From assembly GCA_030524635.1 (NCBI GenBank), contig JAUNGG010000008.1:17817-81816 (forward strand): 64,000 bases of DNA. Direction: 5' to 3'. Shown here one piece after another: positions 1-8,301 of the stretch (positions are counted from its first letter, which is position 1; each line of letters begins with the position of its first letter). The position numbers were made by a program, and so were the translations under genes. A model generated the notes under the pieces. It saw only the letters and a list, made by a program, of their open reading frames with translations, was not told the origin of the DNA and did not search any database. Origin of the DNA: Lachnospiraceae bacterium. GTDB lineage: Bacteria; Bacillota; Clostridia; Lachnospirales; Lachnospiraceae.

Positions 1-1558
1 TCTGAAGCTCGAAGAATGCCTTCTTCTGAACTTCTGCATCTACTGATGCATTGGTTGCTGCAATCAGCTCATCCAGCTTCGGATCGCTTGGAGTATGAGA
101 GTTGATGGAGTAACCGGTTGCATATCTGTCATAGTACTCATGTAAGGATAATGCTGCATTTGCTGCGTAGCACATATCCCAGTCAACTGCACTTGGTCCG
201 TTAACCGGATCATCCGGAGCCTTCCACAGGATGGTTGCCAGATCGCCCTCTACCAGACGTGCGTTCATCTTAATGCCAACCTCTGCCAGGTACTGCTGAA
301 GGATTGCCATCAGGTCCTGCGTCATCTGATCGGTGTAGTAGTAAACCACATCCAGTTCGGTGTTCGGATCCCAGTTTGCTTCTGCTAAGAGAGCCTTAGC
401 CTTCTCCGGGTCATAATCGTAATTGTTCAGACCGTCTACCTTATCAGCGCCGTCCGGGGTCAGGCTGTTAGCCGGAAGAGCTGCGCCCTCAAAGATACCA
501 TCCAGGATGGACTGCATATCCAGAGCATATGCGATGGCCTGACGTACTCTCTGATCTGCTAAAGGAGCTGCGGAGCCGTCCTTCTTGTTGAACTTGTTTA
601 AGTACAGAAGACGGGTGTAACGAACATTTACGGTGTCGATGGTCAGACCAGGAGTTCCCTCCAGCGCCTTAACATCTGCAATGTTCTTGGTGTAAGCGTA
701 ATCCAGCTTTCCTGCCTTTGCATTGGTCACAAAGTTTGCATCGCTGTCGCCTGCACTTGGATTTAAGTGGATGGTGAAGGTAGCTGCACCGCCGTAGTAA
801 TTCTCAAATGGCTTTAAGATGGTGTAGTTGTTCATCTGAACCTCGTCTACCATGAATGGGCCGGAGCCGATCGGGCTCTGGAAGAACTTTGCCTGCTGTA
901 AGGAGATGGGGTCCGTGTCCTTTAAGTGCTTCATCGGAAGAGGTGCAAACTGGGTAAAGGTAAGCAGTGCATCCGGAGCAACCTTCTCAAAGGTTAAGGT
1001 GATCTTATTTCCGTCGATGGCGATACCGGAGATGTGCTCTGCGCTTCCATCCAGGTAAGCAGCAGCACCTTCCAGCGCCTCAAAGGTGGAACGGAATACG
1101 GAGTTTAATACGGTAGACTTCAGTGCATACTCAATGTTCCACTGGATCTCTTCTGCTGTGATCGGCTCGCCGTCATGCCAGGTAATGCCGTCCCGCAGCT
1201 CAAAGGTTAATGTGGTTCCATCCTCGCTCATCTCGTAGGACTTTGCTAAATCGCCCTCTCCGCTGACCGGTGCCAGGTTCTCATCTGCAAATAACAGATG
1301 TCCGTACAGAACCTTATTGTAGGTGTAGCTTCCCGGGTTCAGCCATGGGGTCTCGAAGAATTCGGTTGGACCGCCATTACTGTAAAGCACACCAGATTCT
1401 CCGCCGGCGGTTTCGGCTGGTGCTGCTTCTCCTGCTGCCTGAGTGCCGGCAGCTTCGCTTCCGGTATTAGCAGGTGCTGGATTTCCCGATCCGCATGCTG
1501 CCAGTGATACTGTCATTGCCAGCGCCAAGCCGAGTGATAAAACTTTTTTCAATTTCAT
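1..1558 (-). CDS. ABC transporter substrate-binding protein, family 5 (partial, C-terminus off the window)
   Basis: Lipoprotein binding component of an ABC importer. The visible 519 codons begin with a lipoprotein signal (MKLKK, hydrophobic stretch, lipobox LAACG at about residues 19-23), a Ser/Ala/Glu-rich linker, then the SBP family 5 fold with the typical signature in which a segment like LTFELRDGITWHDGEP is followed by an ITAEEIQ helix. The start is fixed by GGAGGAC eight bases upstream. Family 5 proteins usually bind oligopeptides, but members of the Sat type bind sialic acid. Because nanE, nanK and an RpiR regulator lie next door and its promoter resembles that of nanE, sialic acid is my preferred ligand; a peptide ligand remains possible. 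The permease and ATPase genes would be expected to the left, outside the window. Confidence 0.85.
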   Translation of the reverse strand, partial: MKLKKVLSLGLALAMTVSLAACGSGNPAPANTGSEAAGTQAAGEAAPAETAGGESGVLYSNGGPTEFFETPWLNPGSYTYNKVLYGHLLFADENLAPVSGEGDLAKSYEMSEDGTTLTFELRDGITWHDGEPITAEEIQWNIEYALKSTVLNSVFRSTFEALEGAAAYLDGSAEHISGIAIDGNKITLTFEKVAPDALLTFTQFAPLPMKHLKDTDPISLQQAKFFQSPIGSGPFMVDEVQMNNYTILKPFENYYGGAATFTIHLNPSAGDSDANFVTNAKAGKLDYAYTKNIADVKALEGTPGLTIDTVNVRYTRLLYLNKFNKKDGSAAPLADQRVRQAIAYALDMQSILDGIFEGAALPANSLTPDGADKVDGLNNYDYDPEKAKALLAEANWDPNTELDVVYYYTDQMTQDLMAILQQYLAEVGIKMNARLVEGDLATILWKAPDDPVNGPSAVDWDMCYAANAALSLHEYYDRYATGYSINSHTPSDPKLDELIAATNASVDAEVQKKAFFELQ

Positions 1559-1636
1559 TCCCTTGTCCTCCTTCTTATTTTAAAAAGACGCAATCAGAAT
1601 TTTCTCCAAGTCTGCCGCGTCATTGATGATAGTCTT

Positions 1637-1665
1637 ACTATAGCAAGAAAAATTATTTTTGTCAA
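1637..1665 (-). promoter_or_regulatory. Promoter of the binding-protein gene with operator-like A/T dyad
   Basis: On the minus strand TTGACA (1660-1665), a 17-base spacer and TATAGT (1637-1642) preceded by TGC, an extended -10. The spacer is an A5-TA-AT5-like near-palindrome that resembles the spacer of the nanE promoter at 5339-5367, so one repressor, probably the RpiR protein at 2744-3601, could cover both -35 regions. The promoter match is seen directly; the regulator assignment is inference. Confidence 0.65.
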
Positions 1666-1924
1666 TAATGTTTAGAAAAGAAATTTTTTCTTTTTAGTAT
1701 TTAGTTCTTTTTCTTTTCTTTTTTCATTCTTCCTTTTTCTTTCCTGGCCATTTTAGCGACTTTTCTGAATTTTTCCGGATTCCTTTTTACAGATTTACAG
1801 CCCTTCCTCCTCTCCTTCTTCCTTTTTGCCTTCTCCTCCCTTCCATAAAGATTTTCCCGATTATAGCATATAGAGAAAATATTTTCTTCCTTTTTTTGCA
1901 AAACAAAATTTATTTTCAATTTCA
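1666..1924. other. Gene-free stretch, purine/pyrimidine-biased, with a second promoter-like site
   Basis: No credible gene. The plus strand from about 1690 to 1850 is almost pure pyrimidine. At 1875-1886 lies the perfect palindrome GAAAATATTTTC, followed on the minus strand by TGC-TATAAT (the TATAAT is 1860-1865), the same arrangement as at the nanE promoter but with a poor -35. It may be a second regulated promoter or operator for the gene ending at 1. Confidence 0.4.
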
Positions 1925-1953
1925 TTGATTTCCCGGCAGGAAAATGCTATGAT
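1925..1953 (+). promoter_or_regulatory. Promoter of the SGNH esterase gene
   Basis: TTGATT (1925-1930), 17-base spacer, TATGAT (1948-1953) preceded by TGC. A strong AAGGAGG site follows at about 1999-2005, upstream of the ATG at 2016. Confidence 0.65.
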
Positions 1954-2015
1954 AAACGAAGAATGTTATGCTAATCATGAAGAATATAAATTTTACCTAA
2001 GGAGGCTCCTTTGCA

Positions 2016-2657
2016 ATGAAAAAACATATTGTATGCTTCGGCGATTCCAACACCCACGGTTACTCTGCTTATACAGACGGACGCTTCGACGAAAATGAGC
2101 GCTGGACCTGCCTGCTGGGCCGGAAGCTGGGAGAGGATTACCTGGTTTTAGAGGAAGGTCTGTCCGGCCGCACTACCTGCTACGACGATCCGATCCATGA
2201 GGGTTTGTCCGGCTTAAGCTACATCTATCCCTGTCTGATGAGCCATGAACCAGTGGATCTTCTGGTGATCATGCTGGGTACCAATGACACCAAGGAGCGC
2301 TTCGGCTCCTCCGCTGCCTGCATCGCCCTGGGTCTGAAGCGCCTGGTTGCCAAAGCCATTGCAACTACCGACTGCTGGAGGGATCATAAGCCTAATATCC
2401 TGATCGTAACTCCGAAGAATATTGATAAGGAATATGAAGAAACTGCAGTGGGCGCCACCATGGGACGAGGCTGTGCAGAGAAATCCCAGGGCTTAGCCGC
2501 TGAATATGCAAAGATCGCCCAGCTGATGGGCTGCCATTACTTCGATGCCAATACTGTGGTAAAGGAAAACAATCCCATCGATTACATGCACCTGACCCCA
2601 GAAGGCCATGAAGCCCTGGCTTCCGCCCTGGCAGAGCTGATCCCCGCGCTGTTCTGA
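2016..2657 (+). CDS. SGNH/GDSL-type hydrolase (arylesterase-like)
   Basis: Predicted 213-residue cytoplasmic esterase or acyltransferase with a flavodoxin-like SGNH fold. Block I is CFGDSNTHGY with the nucleophile Ser near residue 10, block III is MLGTNDTKERF, and block V is a D..H pair (DYMHLTPEGH) near the C-terminus, so the catalytic triad is complete. The pattern is closest to arylesterases of the kind that includes the Mycobacterium smegmatis acyltransferase. No signal peptide. It stands alone on the plus strand between minus-strand sialic acid genes; sialic acid O-deacetylation would fit that place but is only inference. Confidence 0.85.
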   Translation: MKKHIVCFGDSNTHGYSAYTDGRFDENERWTCLLGRKLGEDYLVLEEGLSGRTTCYDDPIHEGLSGLSYIYPCLMSHEPVDLLVIMLGTNDTKERFGSSAACIALGLKRLVAKAIATTDCWRDHKPNILIVTPKNIDKEYEETAVGATMGRGCAEKSQGLAAEYAKIAQLMGCHYFDANTVVKENNPIDYMHLTPEGHEALASALAELIPALF

Positions 2658-2672
2658 TCCCTGTATAACAAA

Positions 2673-2725
2673 ACAGGTGCACCAGAGGGCTTCCTTTATA
2701 AGGAAGCCCTCTGGCACACCTGTTT
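2673..2725. terminator. Bidirectional intrinsic terminator
   Basis: Nearly perfect inverted repeat of about 23 bases per arm (ACAGGTG...CTTCCTT / AAGGAAG...CACCTGT) with a TATA loop, lying between two convergent genes. T-rich sequence follows the plus-strand arm. Confidence 0.85.
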
Positions 2726-2743
2726 TCTTTCTGTTTTTGTCTT

Positions 2744-3601
2744 CTAACAAAGCTTTTCTAACACAGAAGCGCTGGTCTTCTCATTATTCCTGCTGCATCG
2801 GTCAAAATACCGCCGGTAATATTCCATGTACAGTAAGTCTACCAAAAACAGCTGGCTGATCTCTGCCGATGTGGAGCCGCCCTGAAGCGGCCCTTCATTC
2901 GCCCCGGAAAGAAGCACGATGTCCGCATAGGCCCGGAGAGGTGACTTGACGAACCGGGTCACACAGATGATCCTGGCTCCCGCCTTCTTCGCCACCTGCG
3001 CCACATGGATCGTATCCTTAGTCGCTCCGGAATAAGAGAACAGCACGGCCACGTCCTCACCTGACATGGTAGCTGCAGCCATAGCCTGCATATGGGTATC
3101 CTGGATTCCGAATACCTTATTTTCAATCCTCAGGAACTTATTCATGGCCTTCATCGCCGTCAGCATGCTGGCACCTACACCGAAAAAGAAGATCCTTCTG
3201 GCCTGATGGAGCATGTCGATGGCCTGGCTGAAATCTTCTTCCCGGATCAGCGAGTAGGTTTCCGTCAGCGCATTAATATTAGTATTTAAAACCTTTTTTG
3301 CAAGTTCCCCGAAGGAATCATCCAGAGATATATTATTTCCTGTAAACTGATCCAATTCCTCCTGGCCCTCGCTGATGCTTAAGGAAAGCATCATCTTAAA
3401 CTCCTGATAACCCTTCAGCTCCATGGTCTTGCAGAATCGGAATACGCTGGTGTCTCCCACGTCGCAGGCTTCTGCCAGATCCGTGATTGACATAAACAGT
3501 ACATCCTTTGGATTGGCAAGGATATAATCTGCCACCTTCTTCTCTGCCTTGGTCAACTGGTTATATGAGGAACGAATTCTTGTAATAAAATCCCCCTGCA
3601 T
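2744..3601 (-). CDS. RpiR/MurR family transcriptional regulator
   Basis: 285 residues. N-terminal helix-turn-helix of the RpiR type (residues about 1-75, with the typical segment LTKAEKKVADYIL and a DVGDTSVFRFCK recognition helix) followed by a sugar-phosphate-binding SIS domain (about 110-260, GVGASMLTAMKAMNKF, then LFSYSGATKDT). Start supported by AAAGGGGG seven bases upstream. Third gene of the operon nanE-nanK-rpiR with a 35-base gap to nanK. Known clostridial NanR proteins belong to this family and respond to N-acetylmannosamine-6-phosphate; that role is likely here but inferred from context. Confidence 0.9.
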   Translation of the reverse strand: MQGDFITRIRSSYNQLTKAEKKVADYILANPKDVLFMSITDLAEACDVGDTSVFRFCKTMELKGYQEFKMMLSLSISEGQEELDQFTGNNISLDDSFGELAKKVLNTNINALTETYSLIREEDFSQAIDMLHQARRIFFFGVGASMLTAMKAMNKFLRIENKVFGIQDTHMQAMAAATMSGEDVAVLFSYSGATKDTIHVAQVAKKAGARIICVTRFVKSPLRAYADIVLLSGANEGPLQGGSTSAEISQLFLVDLLYMEYYRRYFDRCSRNNEKTSASVLEKLC

Positions 3602-3636
3602 GAAGAACCCCCTTTATGTAATGATCTCGTAATTGC

Positions 3637-4518
3637 TTACCTTGTCAATAATCTTGCCCCCAGACTGGCAGCTCCTAAAAGTCCTGCTTGATTTCCAAGC
3701 TCTGCCTGCTTGATGTCAACATCCCGAAAGCTGGACATGATCCGTTTTTCGGCTTTCTGTCGTACCTGCTCCAAAATAAACGGCTGTGCCATCACACCTC
3801 CGCCCAGCACCACACAGGATGGGTTGAAAATGTGAATCAATGACACAAGCCCATGAACGATCTCATCGGTCCATCCATCCACAACTGCCAGAACTTCCGG
3901 CTCCCCGATCCGTTCAAATATCTTTCTTCCATTTACCAGGCTTTCGTCCAACTTTCTTGCACGTGCTACCAGTGCTGTGGTAGATGCATACTTCTCATAG
4001 CAGCCGCTGAATGGGTCTCCCTCGATCCGGTCCTCCGGATGAATCAGGATCCCGCCGAATTCACCAGCTGAAAAACTGCAGCCGCGGTAGATCTCCTTTC
4101 CGATTACCACTGCACCGCCTACACCCGTTCCGTAGGTAATGCATAAAAAGTCATCGTGGCCCTTGCCCGCACCAAACTGCCCTTCACCGATCGCTGCGGC
4201 ATTTACATCGTTTTCCACCGCCACCGGGACTGAAAATTCCTGTTCCAGAATATCCTTGATCCGCATGCCGGTATAACCCGGGATGTTCTCATTGGCATAA
4301 CGGATAAAGCCCTCTTCTGAATTCACCTGACCGGCTGTACTGACTCCGATCGCATCAAAGCTGCCGTAACTGCGCAGGATCTCCTTGGCACGCTCTACTA
4401 CATAAGCGCCGCCGTTTTTTGCATTGGTATCCTGCTCCCTCACATCCTCAGCGGGTCCTCCGGTCCAGATTCCCGACTTAATGGAAGTCCCTCCTATATC
4501 TAATGCCGCAATTCTCAC
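3637..4518 (-). CDS. nanK: ROK family kinase, probable N-acetylmannosamine kinase
   Basis: 293 residues. Phosphorylates ManNAc (or a related sugar) with ATP in sialic acid breakdown. ATP-binding motif near the N-terminus (AALDIGGTSIKSG), sugar-binding region with ENDVNAAAIGEG, a GTGVGGAVV phosphate-binding loop, and a C-terminal LGGGVMAQ segment. The cysteine-rich zinc motif usual in ROK proteins is poorly kept: after HPE only a lone Cys in FSGCYEKYAST is seen. I chose the GTG at 4518 because AGGAGG lies four bases before it; the ATG 27 bases upstream has no such site. It sits between nanE and the RpiR gene; glucokinase activity is the alternative. Confidence 0.85.
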   Translation of the reverse strand: MRIAALDIGGTSIKSGIWTGGPAEDVREQDTNAKNGGAYVVERAKEILRSYGSFDAIGVSTAGQVNSEEGFIRYANENIPGYTGMRIKDILEQEFSVPVAVENDVNAAAIGEGQFGAGKGHDDFLCITYGTGVGGAVVIGKEIYRGCSFSAGEFGGILIHPEDRIEGDPFSGCYEKYASTTALVARARKLDESLVNGRKIFERIGEPEVLAVVDGWTDEIVHGLVSLIHIFNPSCVVLGGGVMAQPFILEQVRQKAEKRIMSSFRDVDIKQAELGNQAGLLGAASLGARLLTR

Positions 4519-4578
4519 TGTAATCCTCCTGACCAGACGGCCCACAGCCGTCCAGATACCTTCCCTGCAGGAAACTGT

Positions 4579-5277
4579 TTAACGCATTCTTACTGCATTC
4601 ATAAACCGATTGGCAATCTCTAACGGTCTGGTGATGGCGCCGCCTACTACGATGGCATGAGCGCCGGCCTCCAGCACCTTTACGGCCTGATCCGGATAAT
4701 GGATCTTTCCTTCTCCGATCACCGGTACATCGATGGTTTCTGACAAACGGCGAACCAATTCATAATCTGGCTCATCCAGCTTTGGAGAATATGGAGTATA
4801 ACCACTCATGGTAGTTCCTACGATATCCATTCCTAACTTCCAGGCATTTACACCCTCCTCATAAGTGGAAATATCTGCCATCAGGATCGCATCTGGATAT
4901 TTTTCACGAACCTCAGTGATAAACTCATTTACTGTCTTGCCGTCGCCTCTCTGACGCAGCGTACAATCCAGAGCGATCACATCACTTCCTGCTGCCACCA
5001 GATCATCTACTTCCTTCATGGTCGGTGTGATATAGCTTTCAAAGCCAGGATACTGGATCTTTACCAGACCGATTACCGGAAGCCCTGTTTCCTCCTTAAT
5101 CGCAATCACGTCCCGGATGCTGCTGGTACGGATAGCCGGAGTACCTGCCATCTTACCTGCCCGAGCCATCAGATACATGATGGATTTCTCCTCCACATAT
5201 AATGGCTCCCCAGGCAGTGCCTGGCACGAAACGATGATCTGCCCTTTGATTTGCTCGAAAAATTCCTGCTTGTTCAC
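4579..5277 (-). CDS. nanE: N-acetylmannosamine-6-phosphate 2-epimerase
   Basis: 232 residues, a TIM-barrel enzyme converting ManNAc-6-P to GlcNAc-6-P. Recognisable landmarks are IIVSCQALPGEPL at the start, VIGLVK, ALDCTLRQR, LMADIST, GTTMSGYT and the phosphate-binding end VIGEGKIHYP with AIVVGGAITRP. The length is typical of the family. It starts with GTG, with AAGGAGG at good spacing. First gene of the operon and directly behind a strong promoter. The aldolase NanA is not in the window. Confidence 0.95.
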   Translation of the reverse strand: MNKQEFFEQIKGQIIVSCQALPGEPLYVEEKSIMYLMARAGKMAGTPAIRTSSIRDVIAIKEETGLPVIGLVKIQYPGFESYITPTMKEVDDLVAAGSDVIALDCTLRQRGDGKTVNEFITEVREKYPDAILMADISTYEEGVNAWKLGMDIVGTTMSGYTPYSPKLDEPDYELVRRLSETIDVPVIGEGKIHYPDQAVKVLEAGAHAIVVGGAITRPLEIANRFMNAVRMR

Positions 5278-5338
5278 TGCAAGTCCCTCCTTAATACAAT
5301 TTGCACAAAAATGATTTCAGGCTACGCTTGTTATCTCT

Positions 5339-5367
5339 AATATAGCATAAAGAAAATATTTTTTCAA
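5339..5367 (-). promoter_or_regulatory. nanE promoter with probable RpiR operator
   Basis: Minus strand TTGAAA (5362-5367), 17-base spacer, TATATT (5339-5344) preceded by TGC. The spacer contains AAAATATTTTC, which matches the palindrome at 1875-1886 and resembles the spacer at 1643-1659. The rest of the gap to 5579 is A/T-rich with no gene that I can support. Confidence 0.65.
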
Positions 5368-5579
5368 CTTTAAAATCGACGAAAAAAGTTTTTTTGTTTG
5401 ACAATATTGCCCTAATATGGGCGAAATGCCTGTCATTTTAAAAAATTGCCGCAACTGTTCAGTCCCTTCTTCTTTACAGATTTTCCAATGGAAACCGTCT
5501 TTTTTCATCCGATCTTTGCCATGGTTTCGGCTTTGTAAGAAATTCTTCACACAATTTTCAAATATAGCCGCCCAGGCTG

Positions 5580-5588
5580 TGCTATAAT
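5580..5588 (+). promoter_or_regulatory. Extended -10 promoter of the subtilase gene
   Basis: TGCTATAAT on the plus strand, 58 bases before the chosen start codon. No good -35 at 17 bases, which fits an extended -10 promoter. Confidence 0.5.
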
Positions 5589-5646
5589 GAGTAACATGTA
5601 ATGGTCTCATTACAATGATCTGTATTGATAGGAGTTTATTTTGTTT

Positions 5647-6969
5647 ATGAAAAAATACCATTTTTTTGGGGGGAGTATGGTTTCTGCCTGTCTTTTGGCG
5701 GCTGTTCTGCCATTATCCGTGTCAGCTGCTGAGGCTCAGGCGAATTGTTTTGAGGGAAATACTAAGACCGCTCTTTGTTCTGCTTCTGACCTGTCTGCCC
5801 TGGCCATCGGTCCTGGTATGCCCAATCTTTCTATCAATGACCGGTATGCGGACTATCAGTGGGGATTGAAAAATGACGGGGAGTTTCAGCTGGTTCAGAT
5901 GACTGCTTCCTTCCGTTCCCTGGATTCCATCTACGGGCAGCGGAAAGGGCGCTCTTCTTCCATCTCCCTTCCGGACCTGGAGCCAGGGATGCTGGAGTAT
6001 CAGTCAAAGGTGATCCAGGCGGTATCCGGAATCGACATCAATATTCTTCCTGCCTGGGACCAGTATGATGAAAAAGCACCTGAGGAAAAGCGGCAGGTGG
6101 TGGTGGCAGTGATCGACACCGGCATTGACTACAGCCATCCGGAGCTTCAGAATGCCATGTGGACCAATCCCGGGGAGATTCCAGGAGACGGCATTGACAA
6201 TGATGGGAATGGGTATATTGATGATATCCATGGCTGGAATTTCTATACCAACAGTCCCACCCTTTACAGCGGCACCGAGGACAGCCACGGCACCCATACC
6301 GCCGGCACTATCGCAGCAGCCAGAGGAACTGGCGGGGTAGCCGGAATCACAGATAATCAGTATGTGAAGCTGATGTGCCTGAAGGCGCTGGGCGGTCCTT
6401 TAGGAATCGGTTCCTCTGACTCTGTGATCCGGGCCATCCAGTATGCGGAGGCCAACGGCGCTTCCATCTGCAATTTAAGCCTGGGCACCTCTGCCTACAG
6501 TGAGGAACTGGCAGAAACCATTAAAAATTCCAGGATGCTCTTCGTCATTGCCAGCGGCAACGGGGATTCCAAGGGACAGGGCTACGATACGGATGTAAGT
6601 CCGATCTATCCCGCATCTCTTCCTTATGATAATGTGATCTCCGTAGCCAGTCTTCTTTTCGACGGAAATCTGGCTGCCAGCTCCAACTTCGGCGCCGTTT
6701 CCGTGGATATCGCCGCGCCTGGCTCTTATATCTTAAGCACGGCTCCCGGCGGCAGCTATGCCTTTATGAGCGGCACCTCCATGGCGGCTCCCATGGTGAC
6801 CGGGACGGCTGCCATGGTCTATTCCTACCGGACAGACCTGGCTCTAGGAGATGTAAAAACGGCGCTTCTTGCATCTGCAAAGCCTTTGGAATCTCTGAGC
6901 GGCAAGGTGGTATCCGGCGGTATGCTGGATGCGTATGGGGCATTAAACTATGGATTCAATCCGGAATGA
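5647..6969 (+). CDS. Secreted subtilisin-like serine protease (S8)
   Basis: 440 residues from the ATG at 5647; a TTG at 5641 is better spaced from AGGAG (5630-5634) and may be the true start. Signal peptide (MKKYHF, hydrophobic core, cleavage near VSAAEA). After a pro-like region of roughly 100 residues comes the S8 domain with the triad in order: Asp in VIDTGIDYSHPEL (about residue 157), His in DSHGTHTAGTIA (about 214) and Ser in SGTSMAAPMV (about 378). No wall anchor or repeats follow, so it is probably released or loosely bound. The next gene, 16 bases on, encodes a wall-binding protein, so the two are probably co-expressed at the cell surface. Confidence 0.9.
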   Translation: MKKYHFFGGSMVSACLLAAVLPLSVSAAEAQANCFEGNTKTALCSASDLSALAIGPGMPNLSINDRYADYQWGLKNDGEFQLVQMTASFRSLDSIYGQRKGRSSSISLPDLEPGMLEYQSKVIQAVSGIDINILPAWDQYDEKAPEEKRQVVVAVIDTGIDYSHPELQNAMWTNPGEIPGDGIDNDGNGYIDDIHGWNFYTNSPTLYSGTEDSHGTHTAGTIAAARGTGGVAGITDNQYVKLMCLKALGGPLGIGSSDSVIRAIQYAEANGASICNLSLGTSAYSEELAETIKNSRMLFVIASGNGDSKGQGYDTDVSPIYPASLPYDNVISVASLLFDGNLAASSNFGAVSVDIAAPGSYILSTAPGGSYAFMSGTSMAAPMVTGTAAMVYSYRTDLALGDVKTALLASAKPLESLSGKVVSGGMLDAYGALNYGFNPE

Positions 6970-6985
6970 CAAGGGGAATGATGAG

Positions 6986-8293
6986 ATGAAACAAAAAGCT
7001 GACACAAGCACAAAATATGCTGTGATCCGGGCACTTGCTGCGTTATTAACGCTTGCCGTGATGACGGCATGGACCTCTGTTATCGCATTTGCAGATGAAA
7101 AAATCGACAAAGTATCCATCACGGTCACCGATGCAGGCAGCCTGACTGCCGGCGCTTCCATCGGTGAGGTGACGGTCACCAGCTCAGACAGCCGTTACTA
7201 TGTGGACTCGGCCCGATTTCTCAATGATCACTCGATCTGGCAGCGGAATGAACGGCCGAAGGTACGGATCGAGCTTTACGCTGAAGACTCCTACCGCTTC
7301 TCCTACACTGCCAAAAGCCATTTTTCCGTAAATGGCTATGGAGCGTCCTTCTCCTTTGCCAGCATTATGGACAGCGGCTCCTACATGGAGCTGGACATTT
7401 ATCTGGACCGGATATCCGGGGAAGGCAGCTCCTCCCAATTGGACTTTAACCTGTCCTGGAGCGGCAATACCGCTGCCTGGGATAACCGCTACGAAACAGA
7501 AAGCTGCCAGGTCCGCCTGTACCGCTGGAACAGCAGCGGCTCCAGCAGTTCTGTCATCACCACCAAGAAAACCGATGAAGGCGAATATGACTTTACCAGC
7601 TATCTGACGAAAAGCGGCTACTACACCTTCCGGGTGCGGCCCTATGATGCCGGTTATGACACCGACCAGCTGTGGTCCGTCCATTCCCCTAAGCTATATG
7701 TCAGCAGCGATGATGCTTCCGATAACCGGGAGGATGACTTTGATTCCGATTACGGGTACCATGATTACAGCGGCGGGCCTGGCGGAGGCTCCAGCTACAG
7801 CTCCGGCGCTTACGGCTACAGCACCGGCGGGCCTGGCTATGATGGGTCCGGCAGCTCCTATGGCGGCGGGCCCGGTTATAATGGCTCCGGCACTTCCTCA
7901 GACGGCAATCCCATAAGCGGCTCCAGCAGCAGATGGATCTCCGATTCCAACGGCTGGTGGTATCAGTATGCAAACGGCGGCTGGCCCTTTTGCTCCTGGC
8001 AGATGATCAACGGCCGGTGGTACTATTTTAATGAACAGGGATATCTGCAGACCGGATGGATCGCTCTTAACAACACCTGGTATTACAGCTTCTCCGATGG
8101 CTCCATGGCGACCGGATGGCAGAAGATCGGCCCCTACTGGTATTATCTGGATAACAGCGGCGTGCTGCAGACGGGATGGACCCTGATCAACAGCGCCTGG
8201 TACTACTTAGATCCTGGCTCCGGCGCCATGTGGGCCGGATGCTTTACACCGGATGGGCATTATGTCAATGCCAATGGGGTAAGGCTTTACTGA
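6986..8293 (+). CDS. Secreted surface protein with C-terminal cell-wall (choline-type) binding repeats
   Basis: 435 residues. The start at 6986 has AAGGGG nine bases upstream; a longer frame opening inside the previous gene has no such support. Signal peptide (MKQKADTS..., core ALAALLTLAVMTAW, end IAFADEK). Residues about 25-230 form an unrecognised beta-rich domain, then comes a linker very rich in Gly, Ser and Tyr (about 240-310). The last 120 residues hold about five WYY-type cell-wall-binding repeats (for example GWWYQYANGGW, TGWIALNNTWYY, TGWQKIGPYWYYL, TGWTLINSAWYYL). Such repeats hold proteins non-covalently to teichoic acid or peptidoglycan. The function of the N-terminal domain is unknown. 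Confidence 0.85.
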   Translation: MKQKADTSTKYAVIRALAALLTLAVMTAWTSVIAFADEKIDKVSITVTDAGSLTAGASIGEVTVTSSDSRYYVDSARFLNDHSIWQRNERPKVRIELYAEDSYRFSYTAKSHFSVNGYGASFSFASIMDSGSYMELDIYLDRISGEGSSSQLDFNLSWSGNTAAWDNRYETESCQVRLYRWNSSGSSSSVITTKKTDEGEYDFTSYLTKSGYYTFRVRPYDAGYDTDQLWSVHSPKLYVSSDDASDNREDDFDSDYGYHDYSGGPGGGSSYSSGAYGYSTGGPGYDGSGSSYGGGPGYNGSGTSSDGNPISGSSSRWISDSNGWWYQYANGGWPFCSWQMINGRWYYFNEQGYLQTGWIALNNTWYYSFSDGSMATGWQKIGPYWYYLDNSGVLQTGWTLINSAWYYLDPGSGAMWAGCFTPDGHYVNANGVRLY

Positions 8294-8301
8294 TCGGTCG
8301 C

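Noticed and set aside
1701..1925. 74-codon minus-strand ORF rich in Lys, Arg and Glu
   Set aside because: It is the translation of a purine-rich tract, has no ribosome site and no recognisable fold.
5317..5661. 114-codon minus-strand ORF upstream of nanE
   Set aside because: It covers the nanE promoter and the start of the divergent subtilase gene and has no ribosome site.
7740..7920. Tandem repeat or CRISPR-like array in the surface protein gene
   Set aside because: The repetition is Gly/Ser/Tyr-rich coding sequence of a linker without fixed spacer or repeat unit.
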